A DNA stretch of 61,437 nucleotides from Candidatus Mediterraneibacter quadrami (GTDB lineage: Bacteria > Bacillota > Clostridia > Lachnospirales > Lachnospiraceae), in NCBI GenBank assembly GCA_019120575.1, contig DWUU01000007.1:1-61437 (forward strand), in the 5' to 3' direction. The notes beneath the pieces were generated by a model. The model searched no databases and had not been told where the DNA came from. It was given only the letters and a program-made list of their open reading frames with translations. Made by a program: the position numbers and the translations under genes. Below, in pieces: positions 1-8,082 of the stretch (positions are counted from its first letter, which is position 1; the number at the start of each line of letters is the position of its first letter).

Positions 1-594
1 ATCAATGATTTTTATAAAGTTTACGGCTATGCCTGTATCTATCAATCCAATACGGACCAGATAAAGGAGATTGATCCGCAGGAATTAACGCTTACGTTTG
101 TGTGCAGTCATTATCCGCGGAATCTGCTCCGCCACTTAAAATATGTGCGTGGGATCAATACCGAATATCAGGGCGGAGGGATTTATTATCTGAAAGGGGA
201 TCCGATCCCCATGCAGCTTCTGATCGTTCCAAAACTGACGGACACGGAAAACTACTGGCTGCAGAGCATGCGAACGGATCTGCAGGCAGGCAAAGAAATA
301 CAGAAGCTGATGCGCGAGTATGAAAAACACAGGAAATCAAAAGATTACGCTGCCGTAATGGATCTTATTACCCGCGCAAACTGGGAACAGATGGAGGTGG
401 AAAAGAAGATGTGTGATGCATTGAAAGAATTATTTGCGGAAGAGTTGAAAGAAGCAGATAATAATGGAAGAACAGAGGGGAAACGCGAAATGATCCTCGC
501 TTTTCTGAAAGCAGGTGCGGAAATTAAGATGATCAGAGAGGCGACCGGATTAAGTGAGGAAGAGATTGAAAAAATACGCCGGGAAATAGAGTGA
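1..594 (+). CDS. Rpn-family recombination-promoting nuclease / putative transposase, C-terminal part (5' end outside window)
   Basis: The reading frame is open from the first base, so the gene starts upstream of the window and 197 C-terminal residues are visible. The visible part resembles the C-terminal half of PD-(D/E)XK Rpn/YhgA-like proteins of Lachnospiraceae: a segment beginning YGYACIYQSN, a YPRNLLRHL motif, a short beta-rich part (GGIYYLKGD), then a charged helical tail (KELFAEELKEADNNGRTEG) and a final small HTH-like end (IREATGLSEEEIEKIR). The catalytic PD-(D/E)XK motif would lie upstream and cannot be checked. Members of this family are DNA endonucleases linked to recombination and often occur in multiple copies. 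A hairpin terminator follows. A degraded copy of the 3' end lies about 500 bp downstream. Family assignment is from recalled sequence patterns. Confidence 0.7.
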   Translation: MNDFYKVYGYACIYQSNTDQIKEIDPQELTLTFVCSHYPRNLLRHLKYVRGINTEYQGGGIYYLKGDPIPMQLLIVPKLTDTENYWLQSMRTDLQAGKEIQKLMREYEKHRKSKDYAAVMDLITRANWEQMEVEKKMCDALKELFAEELKEADNNGRTEGKREMILAFLKAGAEIKMIREATGLSEEEIEKIRREIE

Positions 595-625
595 GTCAAA
601 TGCTATAGGCAGGAGGGTCAGATGA

Positions 626-665
626 AGGAGGCTATCGGGAAATCGACAGGCCTCCTGATTTTTCT
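626..665 (+). terminator. Rho-independent terminator after the Rpn gene
   Basis: Arms 626-632 (aggaggc) and 650-656 (gcctcct) are perfectly complementary and are followed by a T-rich run at 659-663. It sits 32 bases after the stop codon. Confidence 0.6.
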
Positions 666-780
666 AAGTGTATTTGATGAAAATTCGTAGAAATCCGAAA
701 AAGTAGACTTATTCTGAAAAAGTTTGAAAATCAGAAGGCTCTATGGTAAAGATGTATATGTGGAAATCAGAAATAAATGA

Positions 781-990
781 AAGGGACGTGTCCATTTTTA
801 TGGGTACAGTTTAAAACCGGCTGAACCCGAAGAACCGGACAAACCGGTAGGACCGGCGGCAGACGACGGGGATGAGGACATCGTTGCACAGACCGGCGAT
901 TCCGCGGATATCACACCGTGGATCGCATTGATTCTGGTTTCGGTCATGAGCATGACAACTGCGGTTATTATACGCAGGAAAAAGAGATAA
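781..990 (+). pseudogene. Orphan C-terminal cell-wall anchor (LPXTG-like, sortase) of a lost surface protein
   Basis: The frame is open from the stop at 778-780 to the TAA at 988-990 but contains no ATG near its beginning and no ribosome binding site. The translation has a Pro/Glu/Asp-rich linker (KPAEPEEPDKPVGPAADD), then VAQTGD, then a hydrophobic helix (ITPWIALILVSVMSMTTAV) and a positive tail (RRKKR). This order of sorting motif, membrane helix and Arg/Lys tail is that of sortase substrates; the motif is of the xxQTGD type often seen in Clostridia. Only the last ~60 residues remain, so this is a remnant of a large surface protein. The junction at its 5' side contains GGGACGTGTCC, which could mark a rearrangement point, but that is inference. 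Confidence 0.65.
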
Positions 991-1082
991 AATAACCGAC
1001 TGCAAAAGCAGAGACAGACAGGGAGCGACCGAACATTTTCAGGTTTTATTTTAGCGGATGCTATGCTATCCTATTATATACA

Positions 1083-1149
1083 GAAGAGTTGAAAGAAGCA
1101 GACAATAACGGAAGAACAGATTGAAGAAATACGCAGGGGGATAGAATGA
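1083..1149 (+). pseudogene. Second, internally deleted copy of the Rpn gene 3' end
   Basis: Bases from 1083 match the first gene around 439-475 almost exactly (EELKEADNNGRT), then skip to the equivalent of 559-594 (EEIEKIRREIE becomes EQIEEIRRGIE). The join shifts frame, so the first part runs into a TGA and the last part ends at 1147-1149 in another frame. The ~80 bp between these two blocks in the intact gene is missing. It is therefore a relic of a second Rpn copy, or of a duplication with deletion. Confidence 0.75.
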
Positions 1150-1580
1150 AAACCATATTGAATTATAAGAAACCTGTATTTTGGATTATTGTCGCAGTGA
1201 TTATTGCATGTGTTGCAGTTGCAGTATGTTTCCTGATAAATCCGCCGTTCGGCACACAGAACCATCTGGAAGTGTATGAGGTGACGCCGGCAGACGATAT
1301 TCAGGAAAAATATGATAATGAAGAATTTGTATATCAGAAGTCGCACTACAGGGCGGAAGACGGAACGTGGGTCTGCGAAGGGCACACATACAAATACCGC
1401 CTGGAAATCACAGGAAGATTGAATAATGCTGCTAAAAGCACAACTTATATTGTTTTGAGTAATTCAAAAGATATTACATTTGACCAAACCTGGAAAGCAA
1501 GCGGACTCAGCAGTCTGATGAGTGATTATTTTGATCCTGAAGATGCAGTGATCGTTGGAAATAAATTATTTTCTTCATGA
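1146..1580 (+). CDS. Membrane-anchored fragment resembling the C-terminal part of a BlaR1/M56-type protein
   Basis: 144 residues: a short cytoplasmic start (MKTILNYKKPVF), one strong transmembrane helix (about residues 12-33) and an extracellular domain with a YKYRLEITGR...TYIVLSNS segment. In Lachnospiraceae the N-Y-K-K-P-x-F-W-helix-x-N-P signature normally occurs in the middle of M56 (BlaR1-like) metallopeptidases, just before their sensor domain; the zinc peptidase part (HExxH) is absent here. The ATG overlaps the stop of the Rpn remnant (ATGA) and a possible purine-rich binding site (AGGGGG) precedes it. I read it as a truncated gene that may still be expressed. The M56 relationship is recalled, not computed. 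Confidence 0.5.
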   Translation: MKTILNYKKPVFWIIVAVIIACVAVAVCFLINPPFGTQNHLEVYEVTPADDIQEKYDNEEFVYQKSHYRAEDGTWVCEGHTYKYRLEITGRLNNAAKSTTYIVLSNSKDITFDQTWKASGLSSLMSDYFDPEDAVIVGNKLFSS

Positions 1581-1610
1581 AACCGGTAAAATTGATACAT
1601 TAATTTATAT

Positions 1611-1655
1611 CCCCTCAGACAGTTTTTCTCCAGTACTGTCTGAGGGGATTTCAGT
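1611..1655 (+). terminator. Hairpin terminator between convergent genes
   Basis: A perfect 13-bp stem (1611-1623 with 1635-1647, cccctcagacagt) and an 11-base loop, followed by atttcagttttt. It lies between the plus-strand fragment and the minus-strand ABC operon. The T-run is on the plus side, so it fits best as a terminator for the upstream gene. Confidence 0.7.
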
Positions 1656-1669
1656 TTTTGTTCCGGGTG

Positions 1670-2500
1670 TCAAAATCGTTTCCGGTACAGTTTCTCTACC
1701 ACCCCGATCACCGCATACAGCGCCATCGCCATGATGCACAGCAGGACGATGGACATTAAGAGCCAGTTCATCTTAAACACCTGGCTGGAGTAGATGATGA
1801 GGTACCCGAGCCCGTTCCTTGCGGCCAGGAATTCCCCGATGACCACGCCCACCAGGCAGAGTCCGATGTTGACTTTCATGTTGCTGATGATGGCGGGAAC
1901 GGAGCTGGGGAGCACGACTTTGAAGAGGGCGTGCCGCCGGTTCCCGTGGAGGGTCCGGATCAGCTTGATCTTTTCTTTATCAACGGTCGTGAAGCTGGTA
2001 TACAGGTTCATGATGCTGCCGAATATGGCCACCGACATACCGGCTACGATGATGGTGGTCGGCGTGGCGCCCAGCCACACGATGAGGAGGGGCGCCAGTG
2101 CGGATTTCGGCAGGCTGTTCAGGACGACCAGATAAGGTTCCAGGATCTCCGAGAGGCTCCGGCTGCACCAGAGCAGCACGGCGGCGAGGATGCCGATGGC
2201 GGTCACCAGCAGGAAGCTGACAATGGTTTCATACAGGGTGACGCCGATGTGGAGAAAAATGGACCGGTCCACGGTCATCTCGTAAAAGCACAGGGCGATC
2301 CTGGAGGGGCTGCTGAAGATAAAGGAATCGATGATCCCCTGATCTGCGCAGAACTCCCAGAGGAGGAGAAAGAGGATCAGGATGAGGATCCGGGCGGTGC
2401 GCACGGTGATCCGGTGGCGGCGGAGTCTCCGGATGAAACGGGCCTGGCCGTCGGACGGTGTTTCAGCGGGGGTCTGCGGTACGTGTTTCTGTCGATTCAT
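1670..2500 (-). CDS. ABC transporter permease, SsuC/TauC/ThiX type
   Basis: 276 residues with about six predicted membrane helices and the cytoplasmic EAA-type loop of binding-protein-dependent permeases (near IKLIRTLHGNRRHALFKVV, followed by LPSSVPAIISN). The family imports nitrate, sulfonates, taurine or thiamine precursors. The gene overlaps the end of the ATPase gene by 38 bp, so the two are translationally coupled and form one importer. A binding site (aaggag) lies ahead of the ATG at 2500. No substrate-binding protein is encoded next to it, so the substrate cannot be named; thiamine-precursor or aliphatic sulfonate uptake are both possible. I see no TPP riboswitch upstream of the operon. 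Confidence 0.85.
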   Translation of the reverse strand: MNRQKHVPQTPAETPSDGQARFIRRLRRHRITVRTARILILILFLLLWEFCADQGIIDSFIFSSPSRIALCFYEMTVDRSIFLHIGVTLYETIVSFLLVTAIGILAAVLLWCSRSLSEILEPYLVVLNSLPKSALAPLLIVWLGATPTTIIVAGMSVAIFGSIMNLYTSFTTVDKEKIKLIRTLHGNRRHALFKVVLPSSVPAIISNMKVNIGLCLVGVVIGEFLAARNGLGYLIIYSSQVFKMNWLLMSIVLLCIMAMALYAVIGVVEKLYRKRF

Positions 2501-3260
2501 CGCGGTTCAGCTCCTTCCATATTTCATTAAAATAGGTTTTGAATTCGGGTGCATTTCTCCGGGCCAGCGGCGTATCATCCGCCAGGTTGAATGTAACCGG
2601 GATGATGCGGGCGATCCGGGCCGGACGCCGGGTGAGGATGATAACCCGGTCCGCCAGGCTGACGGCTTCGGAGAGGTCGTGGGTGACCAGAAGAGCGGTC
2701 TTGCCGGACCGGCGGATAATCTGACCGATGTCGTCGCTGACGGTGAGCCGGGTCTGGTAGTCCAGGGCGGAGAAAGGTTCGTCGAGGAGCAGAAGCTCCG
2801 GTTCCATGAGCAGAGTTCGGATGAGGGCGGCCCGCTGGCGCATGCCCCCGGACAGCTCGGAAGGCCTGGAGCGGGCGAACTGTTTCAGGCCGTACTGTTC
2901 GAGCATGGCTTTTGCATGCCGCTTCGTCTCCGGGGTGAGCCGGCCGCTGATCTCCGCGCCCAGCAGGACATTTCGCCAGATGCTCCGCCACTCGAAGAGG
3001 TGGTCGTGCTGCAGCATGTAGCCGATCCGCTCGGAATTCTCGGTCAGCGGCTGCCCGTTCAGAAGCATTTCGCCGCTTTCCGGCTGCATGAGGCCGTCGA
3101 TCAGGGAGAGGAGCGTGGACTTGCCGCAGCCGGAGGGGCCGACCACAGAGACGAATTCCCCTCTGGTCAGGGTAAATGAAATATTGGACAGGGCTTTGGT
3201 CTCCCCGTCCAATGTGTGGTAGGAATAATCAATATTTCTTAATTCCAGAATCGGAGTCAT
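2463..3260 (-). CDS. ABC transporter ATP-binding protein, SsuB/TauB/ThiZ type
   Basis: 265 residues with all ABC ATPase motifs: Walker A GPSGCGKST, Q-loop (LQHDHLF), signature LSGGMRQRAAL, Walker B LLLDEPFSALD and the switch His in LLVTHDLSEA. It energises the permease encoded immediately downstream. It is the first gene of a two-gene minus-strand operon and diverges from queH across a ~140-bp intergenic region. The usual third component, a lipoprotein binding protein, is missing on both sides, so the system may depend on a protein encoded elsewhere or be decaying. Confidence 0.88.
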   Translation of the reverse strand: MTPILELRNIDYSYHTLDGETKALSNISFTLTRGEFVSVVGPSGCGKSTLLSLIDGLMQPESGEMLLNGQPLTENSERIGYMLQHDHLFEWRSIWRNVLLGAEISGRLTPETKRHAKAMLEQYGLKQFARSRPSELSGGMRQRAALIRTLLMEPELLLLDEPFSALDYQTRLTVSDDIGQIIRRSGKTALLVTHDLSEAVSLADRVIILTRRPARIARIIPVTFNLADDTPLARRNAPEFKTYFNEIWKELNRDESTETRTADPR

Positions 3261-3343
3261 AAGTTCACTTCCATCCGTCGGGTATATCTATAATCAATGT
3301 ATGAAAATATTGAGGGTATGGTGTGTTCCGTGCGGGGAAAATG

Positions 3344-3379
3344 TGGTACAATAGGTGCGCACGCGATACTATGCGTGCG
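3344..3379 (+). promoter_or_regulatory. Extended -10 promoter and leader hairpin of queH
   Basis: TGgTACAAT at 3344-3352 is a good extended -10; no convincing -35 is seen. It is followed by a perfect 7-bp hairpin (3358-3364 cgcacgc with 3373-3379 gcgtgcg, 8-base loop) lying at or near the transcript start and 24 bases before the start codon. The hairpin could stabilise the mRNA or affect initiation; it does not look like a known preQ1 aptamer. Confidence 0.45.
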
Positions 3380-3402
3380 GATGTGATACAGGAGATCTTT
3401 TG

Positions 3403-4035
3403 ATGAATATACAAAAAATCAACTATCAGAAAGAACTGGAAAAGGTTTTAAAGAAGCTTGAGGCGGAACAGAAGGTGCCGACTCTTCTGATCCACAGCTG
3501 CTGTGCGCCGTGCAGCAGTTATGTGCTGGAGTATCTTTCGGATTATTTTAAGATCACGGTTTTATATTATAATCCCAATATTTATCCGGAGAGCGAGTAT
3601 ACGAAACGGATCCTGGAGCAGCAGAACCTGATCCGGGCGATGAAGTTCCGCTATCCGGTCTCATTTCTGGCGGGCAGATATGATAAGGAAAAGTTCTATG
3701 CCATGGCGGCGGGGATGGAAGACTTACGGGAAGGCGGCGCCCGGTGCATGAAGTGTTACGAACTGCGGCTCCGGGAAGCGGCGGCGCAGGCGGCGGCAGG
3801 CGGGTTCGACTATTTTACGACCACCCTCAGCATCAGTCCGCTGAAAAATGCGCAGAAACTGAATGAGATCGGCATCCGCGTCGGGAAAGAATACGGGGTG
3901 GAATATCTGGTCTCGGATTTCAAGAAGAAGAACGGGTACAAGCGCTCCATCGAACTGTCAAAGGAGTACGGCCTGTACCGGCAGGATTACTGTGGATGCG
4001 AGTTTTCCATGCGTGATTCGAAAAAGCCTGAGTGA
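3403..4035 (+). CDS. queH: Epoxyqueuosine reductase QueH (DUF208)
   Basis: 210 residues from the ATG at 3403, chosen because AGGAG lies about nine bases ahead and the family begins near this point; an upstream ATG at 3355 lies at the promoter and has no binding site. QueH performs the last step of queuosine synthesis in tRNA, reducing epoxyqueuosine, with an iron-sulfur cluster and a metal site. The diagnostic cysteines are present: the vicinal pair in HSCCAPCSSYVLEYL, GGARCMKCYELRL, and the C-terminal YCGCEFS. It stands alone, followed by a terminator, and diverges from the ABC operon. Confidence 0.93.
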   Translation: MNIQKINYQKELEKVLKKLEAEQKVPTLLIHSCCAPCSSYVLEYLSDYFKITVLYYNPNIYPESEYTKRILEQQNLIRAMKFRYPVSFLAGRYDKEKFYAMAAGMEDLREGGARCMKCYELRLREAAAQAAAGGFDYFTTTLSISPLKNAQKLNEIGIRVGKEYGVEYLVSDFKKKNGYKRSIELSKEYGLYRQDYCGCEFSMRDSKKPE

Positions 4036-4093
4036 AACGCACTTTTAAGTAGACATATGACGCTTTAATGTGTTAAACTAAGTCGATATAGAG

Positions 4094-4126
4094 TACAGTC
4101 TGAATATGCCGGACTGTATTTTATTT
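4094..4126 (+). terminator. Terminator after queH
   Basis: Stem tacagtc (4094-4100) with gactgta (4112-4118), an 11-base loop and a following ttttattt tract. Confidence 0.6.
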
Positions 4127-4173
4127 CCGCCGCCGGGCGGAACGCACACAAGAGACAGAAAAGAGGAAGAAAA

Positions 4174-5553
4174 ATGGCACAGTTATGGGGCGGCCGTTTC
4201 ACCAAGGAAACGGACAAACTGGTATATGATTTCAACGCTTCCATCTCTTTTGACCGGAGATTCTGGGAACAGGATATCCGCGGCAGCATCGCGCATGTGA
4301 CGATGCTGGCGAAGCAGGGCATCCTGACGGAGGAAGAGAAGGGGCAGATCATAAAGGGTCTTGAGGGGATCCGCGCGGACGTGGAGAACGGGACGCTTGA
4401 GATCACAGAAGAATATGAAGACATCCACAGCTTCGTGGAGGCCAACCTGATCGACCGCATCGGCGACGCGGGCAAGAAGCTGCACACCGGGCGCAGCCGG
4501 AACGACCAGGTGGCGCTGGACATGAAGCTTTATACGAGAGATGAGATCGTGGAGCTGGACGGGCTTCTGAAGGAGCTGCTGGAAGTGCTCCTCGGGCTGA
4601 TGAAGGACAATCTCGAGACATTTATGCCGGGATTCACCCATCTCCAGAAAGCGCAGCCGATCACGCTGGCGCACCACATGGGCGCATATTTCGAGATGTT
4701 TAAGCGTGACCGCTCCCGCATGAAAGATATTTACAGGAGAATGAATCTCTGCCCGCTGGGCTCCGGCGCGCTGGCGGGGACCACCTATCCGCTGGACCGG
4801 GAGTATACGGCAGAGCTGCTTGATTTTGACGGACCGACGCTGAACAGCATGGATTCCGTGTCCGACCGGGATTACCTGATCGAACTTCTGTCGGCCATGT
4901 CCACGGTGATGATGCACCTGAGCCGGTTCTCCGAGGAAGTGATCATCTGGAATACAAACGAGTATAAATTCGTGGAGATCGACGATGCCTACAGTACGGG
5001 CAGCAGCATCATGCCGCAGAAGAAGAACCCGGATATCGCAGAACTGGTGCGGGGCAAGACGGGGCGCGTCTACGGGGCGCTGATGTCCATGCTGACCACG
5101 ATGAAGGGGCTGCCTCTTGCATATAATAAGGACATGCAGGAGGATAAGGAGTTTGTATTCGACGCCATCGACACCACGAAGGGATGTCTGGCGCTCTTCA
5201 CGGGCATGCTGAAGACCATGAAGTTCAATGCGCCGCGTATGGAGGAGAGCGCGAAGCACGGATTTACAAACGCCACGGATGCGGCGGATTATCTGGTAAA
5301 CCACGGCGTACCGTTCCGTGACGCCCACGGCATTGTCGGACGGCTTGTTCTCTACTGCATCGACAAGGGGATTGCGCTGGACGATATGAGCCTGGAAGAG
5401 TTCAAGGCCATCTCACCGGTATTTGAGGAAGATATTTACGACGCCATCAGTATGAAGACCTGCGTGGAGATGCGCAACACCATCGGCGCGCCGGGTCGCG
5501 CGGCCATGGAGAAGGTCATCCGGGCGGAGGAAGAGTACCTGACGGCGGAGTGA
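4174..5553 (+). CDS. argH: Argininosuccinate lyase
   Basis: 459 residues, normal length. It splits argininosuccinate into arginine and fumarate, the last step of arginine synthesis. The N-terminus [17 protein letters not shown] is typical, [13 protein letters not shown] carries the substrate-binding residues, and the fumarase/lyase superfamily signature [12 protein letters not shown] is at residues 276-287, with its mobile-loop serine. A binding site (agaggaag) precedes the ATG. argG and the rest of the arginine pathway are not nearby; the next genes make aspartate-family amino acids and leucine, so argH looks separated from its pathway and grouped into a mixed amino acid cluster. Confidence 0.96.
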   Translation: MAQLWGGRFTKETDKLVYDFNASISFDRRFWEQDIRGSIAHVTMLAKQGILTEEEKGQIIKGLEGIRADVENGTLEITEEYEDIHSFVEANLIDRIGDAGKKLHTGRSRNDQVALDMKLYTRDEIVELDGLLKELLEVLLGLMKDNLETFMPGFTHLQKAQPITLAHHMGAYFEMFKRDRSRMKDIYRRMNLCPLGSGALAGTTYPLDREYTAELLDFDGPTLNSMDSVSDRDYLIELLSAMSTVMMHLSRFSEEVIIWNTNEYKFVEIDDAYSTGSSIMPQKKNPDIAELVRGKTGRVYGALMSMLTTMKGLPLAYNKDMQEDKEFVFDAIDTTKGCLALFTGMLKTMKFNAPRMEESAKHGFTNATDAADYLVNHGVPFRDAHGIVGRLVLYCIDKGIALDDMSLEEFKAISPVFEEDIYDAISMKTCVEMRNTIGAPGRAAMEKVIRAEEEYLTAE

Positions 5554-5624
5554 GATGCAGCCGATATGAAAGTTACATTTTGAATGAAATCATAAACAGA
5601 ACAGAGAAAGGAAGGATCAGAAAA

Positions 5625-6710
5625 ATGGATCAGAAATTAAGAGTAGGCATTCTGGGAGCAACAGGTATGGTAGGTCAGAGATTTATCTCTCTGCTGGAGA
5701 ACCACCCGTGGTTTGAGGTGGTTACGGTGGCGGCAAGCCCCCGTTCCGCAGGTAAGACTTATGAAGAGGCAGTAGGCGGACGCTGGAAAATGGACACGCC
5801 GATGCCGGAGGCTGTGAAGAACCTTGTTGTTCTCAATGTAAATGATGTGGAGCACGTGGCATCCACCGTTGACTTCGTTTTCAGCGCAGTTGACATGAGC
5901 AAGGATGAGATCAAAGCCATCGAGGAAGAGTACGCGAAGACAGAGACGCCGGTTGTATCCAACAACAGCGCGCACCGCTGGACGCCGGATGTGCCGATGG
6001 TTGTGCCGGAGATTAATGCGGATCATTTCGATGTGATCCCGGATCAGAAGAAACGTCTCGGAACAACCCGCGGATTCATCGCGGTAAAACCGAACTGCTC
6101 CATCCAGAGCTATGCTCCGTGCCTGGCTGCATGGAAGGAATTCGGCCCGAAAGAACTCGTGGTAACGACCTATCAGGCAATTTCCGGAGCCGGCAAAACA
6201 TTCAAAGACTGGCCGGAGATGGTTGGAAATATCATTCCGTTCATCGGCGGAGAGGAAGAGAAGAGCGAGCAGGAACCGCTGCGTGTGCTCGGTAAAGTAG
6301 CGAACGGACAGATCGTGAAAGCCGAACTGCCGAAGATCACCTGCCAGTGCGTGCGCGTGCCGGTTCTCAACGGCCATACGGCAGCAGTATTCATCAACTT
6401 CGAGAAAAAACCGACGAAAGAGCAGCTCATCGAGAAGCTTGTGAACTTCAAAGGCTTCCCGCAGGAGGCGGAACTTCCGAGCGCGCCGAAGCAGTTCATC
6501 CAGTACCTGGAGGAGGACAACCGTCCACAGGTAACGATGGACGTGGATTATGAGAACGGCATGGGCGTATCCATCGGACGCCTGAGAGAAGACAGCATGT
6601 ATGACTTCAAATTCATCGGACTGTCACACAACACCGTAAGAGGCGCTGCAGGCGGCGCGGTACTGTGTGCAGAGGCGCTGACCGCGAAGGGATACATCGC
6701 GAAGAAGTAA
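5625..6710 (+). CDS. asd: Aspartate-semialdehyde dehydrogenase (archaeal/fungal-type)
   Basis: 361 residues from the ATG at 5625, which has gaaaggaagg ahead; the upstream ATG at 5550 lacks a site and adds non-family sequence. It reduces aspartyl phosphate to the semialdehyde that feeds lysine, threonine and methionine synthesis. The nucleotide-binding motif GATGMVG is at residues 11-17, the catalytic cysteine is Cys158 in KPNCSIQSYAPC, and the substrate region contains AISGAGKTFKDWP. The sequence style (LGATGMVGQRF, HNTVRGAAGG) fits the archaeal/fungal branch rather than the E. coli branch. It lies 71 bp after argH, probably in the same transcript. Confidence 0.94.
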   Translation: MDQKLRVGILGATGMVGQRFISLLENHPWFEVVTVAASPRSAGKTYEEAVGGRWKMDTPMPEAVKNLVVLNVNDVEHVASTVDFVFSAVDMSKDEIKAIEEEYAKTETPVVSNNSAHRWTPDVPMVVPEINADHFDVIPDQKKRLGTTRGFIAVKPNCSIQSYAPCLAAWKEFGPKELVVTTYQAISGAGKTFKDWPEMVGNIIPFIGGEEEKSEQEPLRVLGKVANGQIVKAELPKITCQCVRVPVLNGHTAAVFINFEKKPTKEQLIEKLVNFKGFPQEAELPSAPKQFIQYLEEDNRPQVTMDVDYENGMGVSIGRLREDSMYDFKFIGLSHNTVRGAAGGAVLCAEALTAKGYIAKK

Positions 6711-6726
6711 AAAGGGACAGGGCAAA

Positions 6727-6792
6727 TTTCAATTTGGGACGTAGTAAAATTGAAAATGACTACGTCCCGGAACACAGAATTTTCACAATTTC
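6727..6792 (+). promoter_or_regulatory. Leader with mutually exclusive hairpins before leuC
   Basis: Arms 6736-6745 (gggacgtagt) and 6759-6768 (actacgtccc) form a perfect 10-bp stem. Independently, 6727-6735 (tttcaattt) can pair with 6747-6756 (aaaattgaaa), which would sequester the first arm in its loop, and 6751-6757 (tgaaaat) can pair with 6779-6785 (attttca) just ahead of the leuC binding site. Such overlapping pairings are what an attenuator or RBS switch needs, but there is no T-run and a repeat-element origin is equally possible. Confidence 0.4.
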
Positions 6793-6807
6793 AGGAGGTG
6801 TGTTAAC

Positions 6808-8082
6808 ATGGGAATGACTATGACGCAGAAGATCCTTGCAGCCCATGCGGGACTTGACCACGTGGAAGCGGGCCAGCTGATCGAGGCGAAGCTGGACGTC
6901 GTTATGGCGAATGATATTACAGGGCCGATGGCGCTTCCGATTATTAAGCAGATGTCGGATCATGTGTTTGATAAGGATAAAGTGGTATTTGTTCCTGATC
7001 ATTTTACACCGAACAAGGATATCAAATCCGCGGAGAACTCCAAGGCCATCCGCGAGTACGCGAAGGAGCAGGGGCTGACCTGGTATTTTGAGCAGGGCAA
7101 GTCCGGCGTGGAGCATGCGATCCTGCCGGAGGCCGGCGTGGTGACGGCCGGGGAATGCATCATCGGTGCGGATTCTCACACCTGTACATACGGTGCACTG
7201 GGCGCATTTTCAACAGGTATGGGTACGACGGACGTGGCGACCGGTATGGCGACCGGGGAGATCTGGTTTAAAGTACCAAGCGCAATTAAGTTTGTTCTGA
7301 CGGGCAGACCGTCAAAATATGTCAGCGGCAAGGATATTATTATCCACATCATCGGGCTTATCGGTGTGGACGGCGCGCTGTACAAATCCATGGAATTCAC
7401 AGGGGACGGCATTGCGAACCTGTCCATGGACGACCGCTTTACGATGGCGAACATGGCGATCGAGGCGGGCGCGAAGAACGGTATCTTCCCGGTGGATGAC
7501 CAGGCACTTGCGTATATTCAGGAGCATTCGAAGAAGCCGTACACGATCTACGAGGCGGATGAGGATGCAAAATATGACGACGTAATCACGGTAGATCTGT
7601 CTGAGGTCCGCCCGACAGTGGCATTCCCGCATCTTCCGGGCAATGCGAAGACCATCGATGAGGTGGAGGCGATGGAACCGGTCAAGATCGACCAGGTAGT
7701 GATCGGCTCCTGCACCAACGGCCGGATGGAGGATATGCGCAGGGCGGCTGCGATCCTGAAAGGCCGTACGGTTCATCCGGATGTGCGTGTGATGGTGGTT
7801 CCGGCGACGCAGAAGACCTATAAACAGTGTATTGAAGAAGGACTGCTGGAGATCTTTGTCGACGCGGGCTGCGCGGTGAATACGCCGAGCTGCGGACCGT
7901 GCATGGGCGGTCACATGGGTGTTATGGCGGCAGGAGAGAAATGCGTTTCCACGACGAACCGCAATTTTGTGGGCCGCATGGGCCATGTGGATTCCCTGAT
8001 CTATCTGGCATCTCCCGAGGTGGCGGCAGCCAGCGCTATCGCCGGTTATATCGCAAATCCTGAGAAAGTGGGTGACCTGTAA
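6808..8082 (+). CDS. leuC: 3-isopropylmalate dehydratase, large subunit (HacA/LeuC type)
   Basis: 424 residues, the short form of the aconitase family that works with a separate small subunit. It isomerises 2-isopropylmalate to 3-isopropylmalate in leucine synthesis using a 4Fe-4S cluster. The cluster ligands are visible as Cys302 ([11 protein letters not shown]), Cys362 and Cys365 ([11 protein letters not shown]), and [17 protein letters not shown] is typical. AGGAGGTG lies seven bases ahead of the ATG at 6808; a second ATG six bases on is a possible alternative. The stop overlaps the leuD start (TAATG), so the two subunits are coupled. leuA and leuB are not in the window. Confidence 0.94.
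   Translation: MGMTMTQKILAAHAGLDHVEAGQLIEAKLDVVMANDITGPMALPIIKQMSDHVFDKDKVVFVPDHFTPNKDIKSAENSKAIREYAKEQGLTWYFEQGKSGVEHAILPEAGVVTAGECIIGADSHTCTYGALGAFSTGMGTTDVATGMATGEIWFKVPSAIKFVLTGRPSKYVSGKDIIIHIIGLIGVDGALYKSMEFTGDGIANLSMDDRFTMANMAIEAGAKNGIFPVDDQALAYIQEHSKKPYTIYEADEDAKYDDVITVDLSEVRPTVAFPHLPGNAKTIDEVEAMEPVKIDQVVIGSCTNGRMEDMRRAAAILKGRTVHPDVRVMVVPATQKTYKQCIEEGLLEIFVDAGCAVNTPSCGPCMGGHMGVMAAGEKCVSTTNRNFVGRMGHVDSLIYLASPEVAAASAIAGYIANPEKVGDL

Noticed and set aside
3261-3402. TPP riboswitch between queH and the ABC operon
   Set aside because: No CTGAGA/thi-box sequence on either strand.
4183-5328. A 381-codon minus-strand frame opposite argH
   Set aside because: Antisense shadow of a GC-rich coding gene; composition is His/Arg/Leu-rich and matches no protein family.
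6778-6792. CodY box ahead of leuC
   Set aside because: About 11 of 15 positions match, but only the first half-site is good; AT-rich DNA gives such matches often and it lies downstream of any likely promoter.
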